NCBI GenBank assembly: GCA_009840595.1
Contig: VXNK01000080.1
Span: 1 to 64,000, forward strand
Origin: Rhodospirillaceae bacterium
GTDB taxonomy: Bacteria > Pseudomonadota > Alphaproteobacteria > Bin65
DNA length: 64,000 nucleotides
Direction: 5' to 3'
Numbering within the stretch: the first letter of the stretch is position 1; each line of letters begins with the position of its first letter. Of this stretch, positions 39,232 through 46,813 are shown one piece after another. Both the position numbers and the translations under genes were made by a program. The notes beneath the pieces were generated by a model. The model made no database searches. It saw only the letters and a list, made by a program, of their open reading frames with translations, and was not told the DNA's origin.

Positions 39232-39638
39232 TCGGCCGCCTCTGCGGTTTCCGCCCGCGCTCTCATATGGTCCCGGATGTTGCCGACCTTGAAGTTCAGG
39301 TCCGGATGAATCTCGGCGATTTCGAAGGAAAGGGCAATCGGCCGGCACGCCAACAATCCTGCCATATGATCGCTGAGTGCAGCGAACACCGCCTCGCCGG
39401 CGCGGCGCAATGTCGGAACGTCCCGCCCGGCGCCGACCCGCAACTCGACATGGACGAAGCCGTTGTCCGGATGGCCGTCTGCGATCCGGTACGAGTCCCG
39501 CGGCAACGCCCGGCAGCGGATACCGGCCAGCGGAAAAACGCCGGTGCCGGCGGCGACTTCGGTCAGCCTGTCCAACAACGCCGGTACGTCCAGCGCCGCT
39601 TCCAGGTTGCGTGAATACTCGACTCTGAAATGGGGCAT
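39228..39638 (-). CDS. hpaF: 5-carboxymethyl-2-hydroxymuconate delta-isomerase
   Basis: A 136-residue CHMI-family tautomerase. It begins Met-Pro-His-Phe, so Pro1 after Met removal is the catalytic base as in the 4-oxalocrotonate tautomerase superfamily; FEIAEIHPDLNFKVGNIRDHM closes the protein as in HpaF. It isomerises the ring-fission acid of homoprotocatechuate. First gene of the leftward catabolic operon, divergent from the hpaG-like gene. Confidence 0.88.
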
Positions 39639-39693
39639 GACAGGGATCCCCGCCCGTCGCAGCGGCGCCGATTGACCTGCCGCCGCCAGACTA

Positions 39694-39705
39694 TTAACAT
39701 GTTAA
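39694..39705. promoter_or_regulatory. Candidate HpaR operator in divergent promoter region
   Basis: TTAACATGTTAA is a perfect 12-bp palindrome in the 154-bp gap between divergent hpaF and the hpaG-like gene. TTGACC at 39672-39677, with TAACAT 17 nt later, could be a rightward promoter that the palindrome overlaps. A MarR/HpaR-type repressor gene lies just beyond hpaG, so it is the likely binder. Confidence 0.5.
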
Positions 39706-39792
39706 GTAATATTGCCTGCGGGTCCTGCTGTCAATCGGATCGCCGGTTTGTGCAGGTCGCATGAATCCCCCCAAGACGGGAGAAACAGCCTC

Positions 39793-40674
39793 TTGAAACT
39801 GTTGAGCTTCCATGCCGACGGGCAGGACCGCTGGGGCGCCGTCGACGATGCCGGCGCGATCGATCTCGGTGCCCGGCTGGGGCGCTATCCCGATCTCCTG
39901 TCGCTGTTGCGCGCCGAGGCGCTCGCTGAGGCTGCACAAGCGGCCCGCGGCGCAGTTGCCGATTTTGCCCTGGAAGAAATCCTGTTTCTGCCCCCGGTGC
40001 CCAACCCGGAAAAGAATCTGTGCATCGGCGTGAATTATGCGAACCGGAACGACGAATATGCAGACAATTCGGACCTGCCGAAATATCCGAACGTGTTCAT
40101 GCGCACGCCGGGATCGCTGACCGGACACCGGCAACCGATCCTGCGGCCGCCTGAATCCGAACAGTTCGACTATGAGGGCGAGATCGCCATCGTCATCGGC
40201 AAGCCGGGCCGGCGCATTTCGCAGGACCGGGCCGAAGAGCATATCGCCGGCCTGACCTGCCTCAACGAAGGCTCGGTCCGCGACTGGATGCGCCACGGCA
40301 GGTTCAACATCACCCAGGGCAAGAATTTCGAGCGGTCCGGCGCCGCCGGCCCCTGGATGGTGACGGCCGACGAATTCGACGGGTATGACGATCTGCGCGT
40401 CACGACACAGGTGAACGGCGAGGTCCGCCAGGACGATACCACCGCCAACATGATCTTCGGTTTCCGCTATCTGATCGCCTACGTCTCGGCCTTTACGGCG
40501 CTGAAGCCCGGCGATGTGATTTCCACCGGCACGCCGACCGGCGCCGGCATCCGCTTCGACCCGCCGAAATGGCTGGTGCCGGGCGACACGGTCGAGGTCG
40601 AGGTGACGGGCGTCGGCACCCTTTCGAACAGGGTAGCGGACGACGAGGTTCCGGCTGCCCGGTTCGACGGGTGA
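39793..40674 (+). CDS. Fumarylacetoacetate hydrolase family protein (HpaG-like)
   Basis: A 293-residue FAH-fold enzyme. NLCIGVNYANRNDEYA, DYEGEIAIVIGKPGRRIS (acidic metal ligands), GKNFERSGAAGPWMV and GDVISTGTPTGAGI are the family motifs. In homoprotocatechuate degradation HpaG decarboxylates and isomerises the ring-fission acid. The start is TTG at 39793 with GGGAGAAA upstream; the frame opens earlier at 39712, but that part is non-homologous and covers the promoter region. Confidence 0.85.
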   Translation: MKLLSFHADGQDRWGAVDDAGAIDLGARLGRYPDLLSLLRAEALAEAAQAARGAVADFALEEILFLPPVPNPEKNLCIGVNYANRNDEYADNSDLPKYPNVFMRTPGSLTGHRQPILRPPESEQFDYEGEIAIVIGKPGRRISQDRAEEHIAGLTCLNEGSVRDWMRHGRFNITQGKNFERSGAAGPWMVTADEFDGYDDLRVTTQVNGEVRQDDTTANMIFGFRYLIAYVSAFTALKPGDVISTGTPTGAGIRFDPPKWLVPGDTVEVEVTGVGTLSNRVADDEVPAARFDG

Positions 40675-41135
40675 GCCACGGGAACGACGCCGGCGTGCCG
40701 ATGCGAGACTTCTCCCGCTCCCTGCCCATGGCGCTGCTCAGGGCGCGCGAAGCGGTGATGGACCGGTTCCGGCCATCGCTGCGCGATTTCGGCGTGACCG
40801 AGCAGCAATGGCGGGTGCTGCGCGCCCTGTACGACCGCGGCGAGGTCGAGACCGGCACGCTGGCCCGCCTGTGCTGCCTGCTGACGCCGAGCCTCAGCCG
40901 CATCCTGAAGCATCTGGAAGCGACCGGCCTTGTCGCGCGCCGCCCCGCGCCGTCGGACCAGCGCCGGACCCTGGTCGCCATCGCGCCGGCCGGCCGCGCA
41001 CTTCTGGAGCGGCGGGCTCCCTATTCGGAAGCCCAGTACCGCGCCATCGAAGAGGCGTTCGGAAAGGAGCGGACCGCCGCCTTGTATGAAACGCTCGAAG
41101 ATCTGCACAACGCCCTGCAAAACCCGAAATCGTGA
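40671..41135 (+). CDS. hpaR: MarR-family regulator, HpaR-like
   Basis: A 154-residue winged-helix regulator. PMALLRAREAVMDRFRPSLRDFGVTEQQWRVLRAL closely follows HpaR of the homoprotocatechuate operon, and LTPSLSRILKHLEATGLVARRPAPSDQRRTL is the recognition helix and wing. GTG at 40671 overlaps the hpaG-like stop as GTGA; an ATG at 40701 would give 144 residues. It probably represses the divergent hpaF/hpaG promoters and is released by an aromatic ligand. Confidence 0.85.
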   Translation: MSHGNDAGVPMRDFSRSLPMALLRAREAVMDRFRPSLRDFGVTEQQWRVLRALYDRGEVETGTLARLCCLLTPSLSRILKHLEATGLVARRPAPSDQRRTLVAIAPAGRALLERRAPYSEAQYRAIEEAFGKERTAALYETLEDLHNALQNPKS

Positions 41136-41666
41136 ATTGACATATTGCCGGTGCGGATCAACACTATTCGCCAGCTGCCGATGAGGCAGTGCGGTGACAC
41201 CCTTTTCAGGAGGCGCCGTATGACGAACGAACCGCCGTACAGTTTACCGGGCCGTCCCATTCGCTGACGCCCGAACCGGTCAACGGAAAAGACGGCCCGC
41301 TTCACTGGAAAATTGAAAAAGCATCTGCGGCTTTATCAAAAAGAGCCGCCGTTACCGGTCCGAGAGACCGTTACGCGCAAAATGCGCCGAACCCCGTCTG
41401 ACTTCGCGCCCGCGCTTATCCGGCGCCGGCGTTACAAGCGGCGGGGTTCTTCGGTATATTCCAAACAAGTTAGTCGAGAACTTTCCGATCATTTTATTCC
41501 CGGTACGAAATTCTTCGGCCAGCTGGAATTGTGCCGGATCTGATCCCTTATCTGCCGGCAGTTGACAAGCGCGGCGCGGCTTGCTTGCTGGAATGGCCGA
41601 GTGTCGGTTCCGGCCCGCTCTGTCGTAACGCCGGTTGCCAGTAACCGCGAGAAGGGAGCGCTGACC
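41136..41666. other. Intergenic region without recognised gene
   Basis: About 530 bp between hpaR and the second MetE-like gene, more AT-rich in places. No supported gene, RNA or repeat was seen. Confidence 0.4.
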
Positions 41667-42824
41667 ATGTCCATGCCCGAAGGCCGCATCCCCGTTACCC
41701 ACGCCGGCAGCCTGCCGCGGCCGCACGACCTGCTGGACATGATGAAGGCGCGGCTGACCGGCGAAAGCAGCCTGCCGGACGAAGCGGCCTACCGCGCGCG
41801 CGTCGCCGAAGCGGTGGCGGATATCGTCGACCGGCAGGCCGAATGCGGCATTGATATCGTGTCGGACGGCGAAATGTCGAAGGCCGGATTTTTCGCCTAT
41901 GCCGAACAGCGGCTGTCCGGTCTCGAGCCGCGGCCGGACGCCAAATACGAAATCTACACCGCCGAACGGGAGGCTTTCCCGGAATATTACGAGGCCTACA
42001 TGGCCCGGGCCATGTTGGGCGGCAATGTCGCGAAGGTCGTGCCGCTCTATTGCGTCGGTCCGCTGGAATATGCCGGCACGGAAGAGCTGGAGTGCGATCT
42101 GGCCAATCTGCGCGCCGCCCTCGACGCCACGGACTGCGCAGGCGCCTTCGTGCCGGCCACCGCGCCGAGCGGGATCGGCTGGAACGAATACTACCGGTCC
42201 GAAGAAGAATTTTTCTTCGCCGCCGCCGACGCGATGCGCACCGAATACAAGGCAATCGTCGACGCCGGTTTTTTCCTGCAGGTCGACGATCCCTTTCTCT
42301 CCGACATTTTCGGCGACCCGAAACTCGACGACGGAGAACGCGTCCGAAAGGCGGACATGTATGTCGAGAGCATCAACCATGCCCTGCGCGGCCTGCCGCA
42401 AGAAAAAATCCGCTTCCACACCTGCTACGGCATCAACGAGGGCCCGCGTATTTTCGAGCCGCAGCTCGGCGACGTGATCAGCCACATTCTGCGGATCGAC
42501 GCCTCAATCTACTCCTTTGAGGCGGCCAACCCGCGCCACGAGCACGACTATCATGTCTTCGAAACGGTCAGGCTGCCCGAAGGCCGGAAAATCATGCCCG
42601 GCATGATTACCCACGCCAGCAATATCGTCGAGCATCCGGAACTGATCGCGGAATGGCTGGTCCGCTTCGCCGGCCTGGTCGGCCGGGAAAACGTGGTCGC
42701 GGGAGCGGACTGCGGCTTCTCCTCCCAGGCCTGTTACCATACCGAGGTCCACCCGACGGTCATCTGGGCCAAGTTCAGGGCGCTCGCGGAAGGCGCACGG
42801 CTGGCGAGCGGCAAATTGTGGTGA
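41667..42824 (+). CDS. Second MetE C-terminal-like methyltransferase
   Basis: A 385-residue homologue of the MetE catalytic domain, distinct from the one at 33646-34764. VTHAGSLPRPHDL is the typical beginning; zinc ligands lie in FHTCYGIN and GADCGFSS, with FFLQVDDPFLSDIF as the core strand. ATG at 41667 has GGGAG upstream; the frame to 41562 is an extension. Convergent with the UGSC selenoprotein gene. The acceptor and donor are unknown. Confidence 0.8.
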   Translation: MSMPEGRIPVTHAGSLPRPHDLLDMMKARLTGESSLPDEAAYRARVAEAVADIVDRQAECGIDIVSDGEMSKAGFFAYAEQRLSGLEPRPDAKYEIYTAEREAFPEYYEAYMARAMLGGNVAKVVPLYCVGPLEYAGTEELECDLANLRAALDATDCAGAFVPATAPSGIGWNEYYRSEEEFFFAAADAMRTEYKAIVDAGFFLQVDDPFLSDIFGDPKLDDGERVRKADMYVESINHALRGLPQEKIRFHTCYGINEGPRIFEPQLGDVISHILRIDASIYSFEAANPRHEHDYHVFETVRLPEGRKIMPGMITHASNIVEHPELIAEWLVRFAGLVGRENVVAGADCGFSSQACYHTEVHPTVIWAKFRALAEGARLASGKLW

Positions 42825-42834
42825 GAGACCGGGA

Positions 42835-43359
42835 CTAACCGTCCGCGCCGGTGAGCAGCCGCGCGCAGTCGGCAGCAGCGCGCTGTGCCCGGGCGGCCAG
42901 GGCCGGCCCGTCGGCACTGCTGATCGGATGCTCGATAACGGCGAAGGGATAGCCATCTGCGCCGAGCACGCGGGCCATCAGTTCGGCCGCGCTGACGAAA
43001 GTCTCCGTCATGATGCCGGCGGAGGGGATCCCAAGGCGCTCACCGGCAACCGCATCGTGCAAACTGCACGACGAACAACTGCCTCAGTCGCCCACCCCGG
43101 CGACCAGCGCATGCCAGCGTTTCGCCTCGTCCATCAGTGCCGCGTCCGCCGGCGCGCTGTAGTTGGACTTGGTGCGCAGCACGACCTGCGCGACGCCGTA
43201 GCGCTGCCGGAGTTCCCTTTCGAAAGCGGCGAAGAAGCCCGAGGTGCCTTCCTTGCCGTTGGAGATCACCCCGACGGTCGCGCCCTCCAGCGCATCGAGC
43301 CGGCCCGCCGGAACGAAGTCCTCGGCACCCTCCTCGTGCGACGGATCGAGTATCTGCAT
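42835..43359 (-). CDS. UGSC-family selenoprotein (in-frame TGA read as selenocysteine)
   Basis: Reading from ATG 43359 the frame meets TGA at 43086-43084 after 91 codons, then continues without a break in the same frame to TAG at 42835-42837, giving 174 residues with selenocysteine at 92. The codons after TGA are GGC AGT TGT, so the product reads U-G-S-C followed by SSC, the signature of the UGSC (seleno)protein family, whose members have either Sec or Cys at this position. Both halves are protein-like (LEGATVGVISNGKEG before; GERLGIPSAGIMTETF after). A stem-loop directly follows the TGA. GGAGG lies about 11 nt before the ATG. Function of the family is unknown; the U/C motif suggests redox chemistry. 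No sel genes are in the window. Confidence 0.85.
43045..43083 (-). promoter_or_regulatory. SECIS-like stem-loop after the selenocysteine codon
   Basis: Immediately 3' of the TGA the message can pair TCGTGC (43071-43066) with GCACGA (43060-43055) around the loop AGTTT, and GGCA (43083-43080) with TGCC (43048-43045) outside it. The 39-nt size, place and GT-containing apical loop fit a bacterial SECIS element recognised by SelB. Folding was done by eye. Confidence 0.5.
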
Positions 43360-43386
43360 CTGGTCTTCGCCCTCCGAACCGCCCGG

Positions 43387-44436
43387 CTACGGCACCTCGC
43401 AATCGACGCAGGCGCCGATCGCCACCGTCACCGCCCGGCTTTTCCCGCCCAGCCAAGGCGGGATGACCGCACCGAAACCGCCCGCCGGGCCACCGGCCGC
43501 CACCACGAGCAAATCCTCCGGGGCGGTCAGCGCGGCATATTCCCGGTCACCGCGGTCGCGTACCACTGCCCCCTTGCCGCACTCGGCCCACTCGGCCCGC
43601 TTGATGCGCGCTTTTTCGAAAATGCAGGCGCGGATATCGGCCTTGGACCATCCGGCAGCGTTGAAATGGGCTCGCAGCTGCGGCGGCACGACGATGGCGT
43701 AGTTGCCCGGCCAGATCGAATAATGGCGCATGTTGGCGCGCATTTCGGCCGCATAGGTATCGAGGATTTCTTCCGGAACCGTGGTCCATTCGTTCATCAG
43801 TTGCCGCGGCGCGCCGGCCGCCATCACCGTGACGCAGGACGCACCGGACGGCATGCCGCGTTCGTCGGCAAGCGGCAGCCATTCCGAGCCGGCCTCGTCC
43901 TCGGCGAGGCAGTAGCTGATCTTGCCCGGATGGCCGAGCGATGAGCGGTCGATATCGCCGGGCCGGACATCGAGCAGGTTGATCAGGCACAGGCGAAGCG
44001 CCCGGCCGATGACCGTCGAGGCGCGGTCGCTGGAGGCCAGCGCATTGAAGGTCGGGTCCATGCCGATCTCGGCGGCGATCGGCCCGTTGACGATGAGCAG
44101 CACAGCGCAACCGCCCGTGCTGGCCGTCGCGCCGTGCAGCAGGAAGGGCTCCCGAAGCATCGCGGTGAAGGCCGCCACGACAACCGGAAAATGCATCGGC
44201 AGGCAACCGGCCATGACGGCGTTGACCGCCAGCTTTTCAGCGGTCAGCGCACGGGCGCGTACCGGCTCGATGCCGACCAGATAGTCCGGTGCGAGCATCG
44301 CCCATTCCAAGCACGCTTCGACGGCGACCTCGGTCGGCGGCACGACCGGCAGCCCGTCGGTCCAGCCCCGGCCGTGGTAGAATTCCTGCGCCGCCATGAC
44401 GTCGGCGACATCGTAACGCCGGGATGCAAGCTGCAT
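43387..44436 (-). CDS. UGSC-associated hypothetical protein with C-terminal CxxC
   Basis: A 349-residue protein of unknown function ending 27 nt before the UGSC selenoprotein gene, so the two are probably one operon. The N-terminus reads AQEFYHGRGWTDGLPVVPPTE; the middle is rich in small residues with helices around ALTAEKLAVNAVMAGCLPMHFPVVVAA. The last residues are CVDCEVP, a CxxC that could pair with the Sec/Cys of the partner. Soluble as far as can be seen. ATG start at 44436. Confidence 0.7.
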   Translation of the reverse strand: MQLASRRYDVADVMAAQEFYHGRGWTDGLPVVPPTEVAVEACLEWAMLAPDYLVGIEPVRARALTAEKLAVNAVMAGCLPMHFPVVVAAFTAMLREPFLLHGATASTGGCAVLLIVNGPIAAEIGMDPTFNALASSDRASTVIGRALRLCLINLLDVRPGDIDRSSLGHPGKISYCLAEDEAGSEWLPLADERGMPSGASCVTVMAAGAPRQLMNEWTTVPEEILDTYAAEMRANMRHYSIWPGNYAIVVPPQLRAHFNAAGWSKADIRACIFEKARIKRAEWAECGKGAVVRDRGDREYAALTAPEDLLVVAAGGPAGGFGAVIPPWLGGKSRAVTVAIGACVDCEVP

Positions 44437-44557
44437 CGGTTCTCCAGTGCTGGAATGCGGCCATCGGCCGGTAGATCGCGGCGCATGGTGACCCGGCGGC
44501 GGTGCCGGCGCAAGCGCGGAACCATCGCGAAGCCATTGCCGTTGCGCGATTCGCGGA

Positions 44558-45283
44558 TCAGGGATCGGCTCCGGGAAATGACCGTTCCCGGTCGTCGAGA
44601 TCGATCAGCGGGTCGGGCACGCATCTGGCGCGCACCAGTTCCGGATCCCGAAGCACTACCTGGCGGCCGGATACCGAAACGCCATACTCGCGCAGTGACG
44701 CGAATGCCCGGGATACGCTTTCGGGCGTCATGCCGAGTCGGACCGCAAGCTGCCGTTTGGGAACCGGCAGCGCAAACGCAATACTGCCGGTCCTTTCGCG
44801 CTGGAGCATCAGATAACAGCCGAGCCGTTCCGTTGCCGTGCGCAAATTAAGATTTTTTACCCGGCCGACAATCGAACGGAACTGGCGCGCCTGCGCGCCC
44901 ATCAAATTCAGGGCGAGGCGATGGTCGGACGCGACGCCTTCGCGGACGGTCTGCGATGAGATCGTCAGCACCTTTACCGGCTCGACCGCCAGTGCCCCCA
45001 GCAGACAGGGCCTGTCGGTGAGAACGGCGGCAAGAAAGAAGAAATCTATCGGTTCGCAACACCGAACGACGGACTCGCGCTCGTCCCGCCCCTTGCCGAT
45101 TAATTCGACGCTTCCTTCCAGCAGCACGTTGAGAAATTCCGGGGCGGCGCCCTGTTCCGCGATCTGTGTGCCGGCGGGATAACGACGAATCGAAGCGCCG
45201 CGGGTTAAATTGTCCAGCGTTTCGCGCGAAATACCGGTCAGGGGCCCAAGCGAGCCAAGTCGACTGCTAATCTCGCCATTCAA
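44558..45283 (-). CDS. Crp/Fnr-family transcriptional regulator
   Basis: A 241-residue regulator. The N-terminal cyclic-nucleotide-binding-like barrel includes YPAGTQIAEQGAAPEFLNVLLEGSVELIGKG. The C-terminal HTH reads VPKRQLAVRLGMTPESVSRAFASLREYG, with the E..SR of FNR-type recognition helices. An N-terminal FNR cysteine cluster is lacking, so it is more likely an NNR/DNR- or FixK-type regulator or NO/redox sensor. No ATG fits; TTG at 45283 is the best match to family length, with TTG at 45337 as an alternative. Divergent from narK, with an FNR-type box between them. Confidence 0.8.
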   Translation of the reverse strand: MNGEISSRLGSLGPLTGISRETLDNLTRGASIRRYPAGTQIAEQGAAPEFLNVLLEGSVELIGKGRDERESVVRCCEPIDFFFLAAVLTDRPCLLGALAVEPVKVLTISSQTVREGVASDHRLALNLMGAQARQFRSIVGRVKNLNLRTATERLGCYLMLQRERTGSIAFALPVPKRQLAVRLGMTPESVSRAFASLREYGVSVSGRQVVLRDPELVRARCVPDPLIDLDDRERSFPGADP

Positions 45284-45355
45284 AGCAGAACCGCCAAGTG
45301 AGACTGGCTCTTCGGCCGGAAGGCATAAAAATATCAAATGCAACGAACGAAGAAC

Positions 45356-45369
45356 TTGATCTAAGTCAT
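45356..45369. promoter_or_regulatory. FNR/FixK-type box upstream of narK1
   Basis: TTGATCTAAGTCAT matches the FNR/FixK consensus TTGA-N6-TCAA at 7 of 8 defining bases. Its centre is about 69 nt before the narK1 ATG. A GATACG-like -10 at 45390-45395 would place the box near -41, the usual site for class II activation under low oxygen. It could also serve the divergent regulator gene. Confidence 0.6.
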
Positions 45370-45430
45370 TTTGTGAGAGGGTCGCGCCCGATACGCTGGG
45401 CAAATACTTGTGGTTCGGAGGCCGCGATCC

Positions 45431-46759
45431 ATGCACGACCTGACGGAGGTCACCGGGAGTGACCGGTACCGTGCGCTCGGTCTGAGCACTTTTGCCTTCA
45501 CCGTCTGTTTCGCCGTCTGGACGATCTTTTCGATCATCGGCGTCAAGATCAAACAGGATCTCGGCCTGTCGGAGACCGAATTCGGCATCCTCGTGGCAAC
45601 GCCGGTCCTCACCGGATCCGTCAGCCGGATATTCCTGGGCGTATGGACCGAGCAGTATGGCGGGCGCCTTGTCTTCACCATCCAGATGCTCGCCACCGCG
45701 GTGGCCTGCTGGCTGCTTTCCGAGGTCCGCACCTACGAGGTGTTCCTGATCGCGGCCCTCGGCGTCGGACTGGCCGGTGGGTCGTTCATCGTCGGCATCG
45801 CCTACACCTCGCAATGGTTCGAGAAGCAGCATCAGGGCACGGCGCTGGGCATTTTCGGCGTCGGCAATGTCGGCGCCGCGGTCACCAATTTCGGCGCGCC
45901 GTTCCTGGTACTGGCATTCGGCTGGGAACAAACCGCCCAGATCTACGCCGTCCTGCTCGCGCTGACCGCCGTCGCGTTTTACTTCCTGGCCAAGCCGGAT
46001 CCGTCGGAGGTGGCGCGCAAGCGCGAGGGCCGCAAACCGGTTTCCACCAAAGACCAGTTGGCACCACTCAGGAACATGCAGGTCTGGCGCTTCGCCACCT
46101 ATTACTTCTTCGTGTTCGGCGGCTTCGTCGCGCTCGCCTCCTACCTGCCGCGCTTCTATGTCGGCGCCTACGACCTGTCGCTCGCGACTGCCGGGATGCT
46201 GGCGGCGGCTTACTCGATGCCCGGTTCGGTGTTCCGCGCGCTTGGCGGATGGATGTCCGACAAGTGGGGCGCGCGCTTCGTGATGTACCTGACCTTCATC
46301 GTGTCGCTGATCTGCCTGTTCATCATGAGTTACCCGAGCACCCAGTATACGGTGCAAGGAATCGAAGGGCCGATCGAATTCACCTTCGGAGTCAGCCTGA
46401 CGGTCTTCGTCATCCTCAGCGTGCTGCTCGGTTTCGTGATGTCGCTCGGCAAGGCTGCCGTCTACAAACATATCCCGGTCTACTACCCGCACCATGTCGG
46501 CTCCGTCGGCGGGCTGGTCGGCATGATCGGCGGCCTCGGCGGCTTCGTCCTGCCGATCACGTTCGGCATTCTCAACGACTGGTTCGGCGTCTGGACCAGT
46601 TCCTTCATGCTGATGTTCGCAATCGTGCTGGTGAGCACGGTCTGGATGCACGTCGCCATCCGTCTCATGGAGCGCCGCCGCCATCCGGGGCTCGCCGAAG
46701 AGCGCTATCTCAGCGACGTGCCCAACGCGCCGGAGCCGGCGCCCGCCTCCGCACAGTAA
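45431..46759 (+). CDS. narK: Nitrate/nitrite transporter, MFS, NarK1-like
   Basis: A 442-residue, 12-helix MFS transporter. It shows GVKIKQDLGLSETEFGILVATPVLTGSVSRIFLGVWTEQYGGR and GNVGAAVTNFGAPFL, the nitrate-signature-like region of NarK/Nar proteins. ATG at 45431 has GGAGG 9 nt upstream; an upstream GTG (45410) adds seven residues. First gene of the nitrate respiration operon; NarK1-type proteins import nitrate with protons. Confidence 0.9.
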   Translation: MHDLTEVTGSDRYRALGLSTFAFTVCFAVWTIFSIIGVKIKQDLGLSETEFGILVATPVLTGSVSRIFLGVWTEQYGGRLVFTIQMLATAVACWLLSEVRTYEVFLIAALGVGLAGGSFIVGIAYTSQWFEKQHQGTALGIFGVGNVGAAVTNFGAPFLVLAFGWEQTAQIYAVLLALTAVAFYFLAKPDPSEVARKREGRKPVSTKDQLAPLRNMQVWRFATYYFFVFGGFVALASYLPRFYVGAYDLSLATAGMLAAAYSMPGSVFRALGGWMSDKWGARFVMYLTFIVSLICLFIMSYPSTQYTVQGIEGPIEFTFGVSLTVFVILSVLLGFVMSLGKAAVYKHIPVYYPHHVGSVGGLVGMIGGLGGFVLPITFGILNDWFGVWTSSFMLMFAIVLVSTVWMHVAIRLMERRRHPGLAEERYLSDVPNAPEPAPASAQ

Positions 46760-46813
46760 GGCGCAGCGCCGCCCGGCGGTTTCCGCCGGAACGGTCCAAA
46801 GAGAGGGAATTTG

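Noticed and set aside
42835-43062. Separate 75-codon gene after the TGA
   Set aside because: It is in the same frame as 43084-43359, starts with no ribosome site, and is better explained as the C-terminal part of the UGSC selenoprotein.
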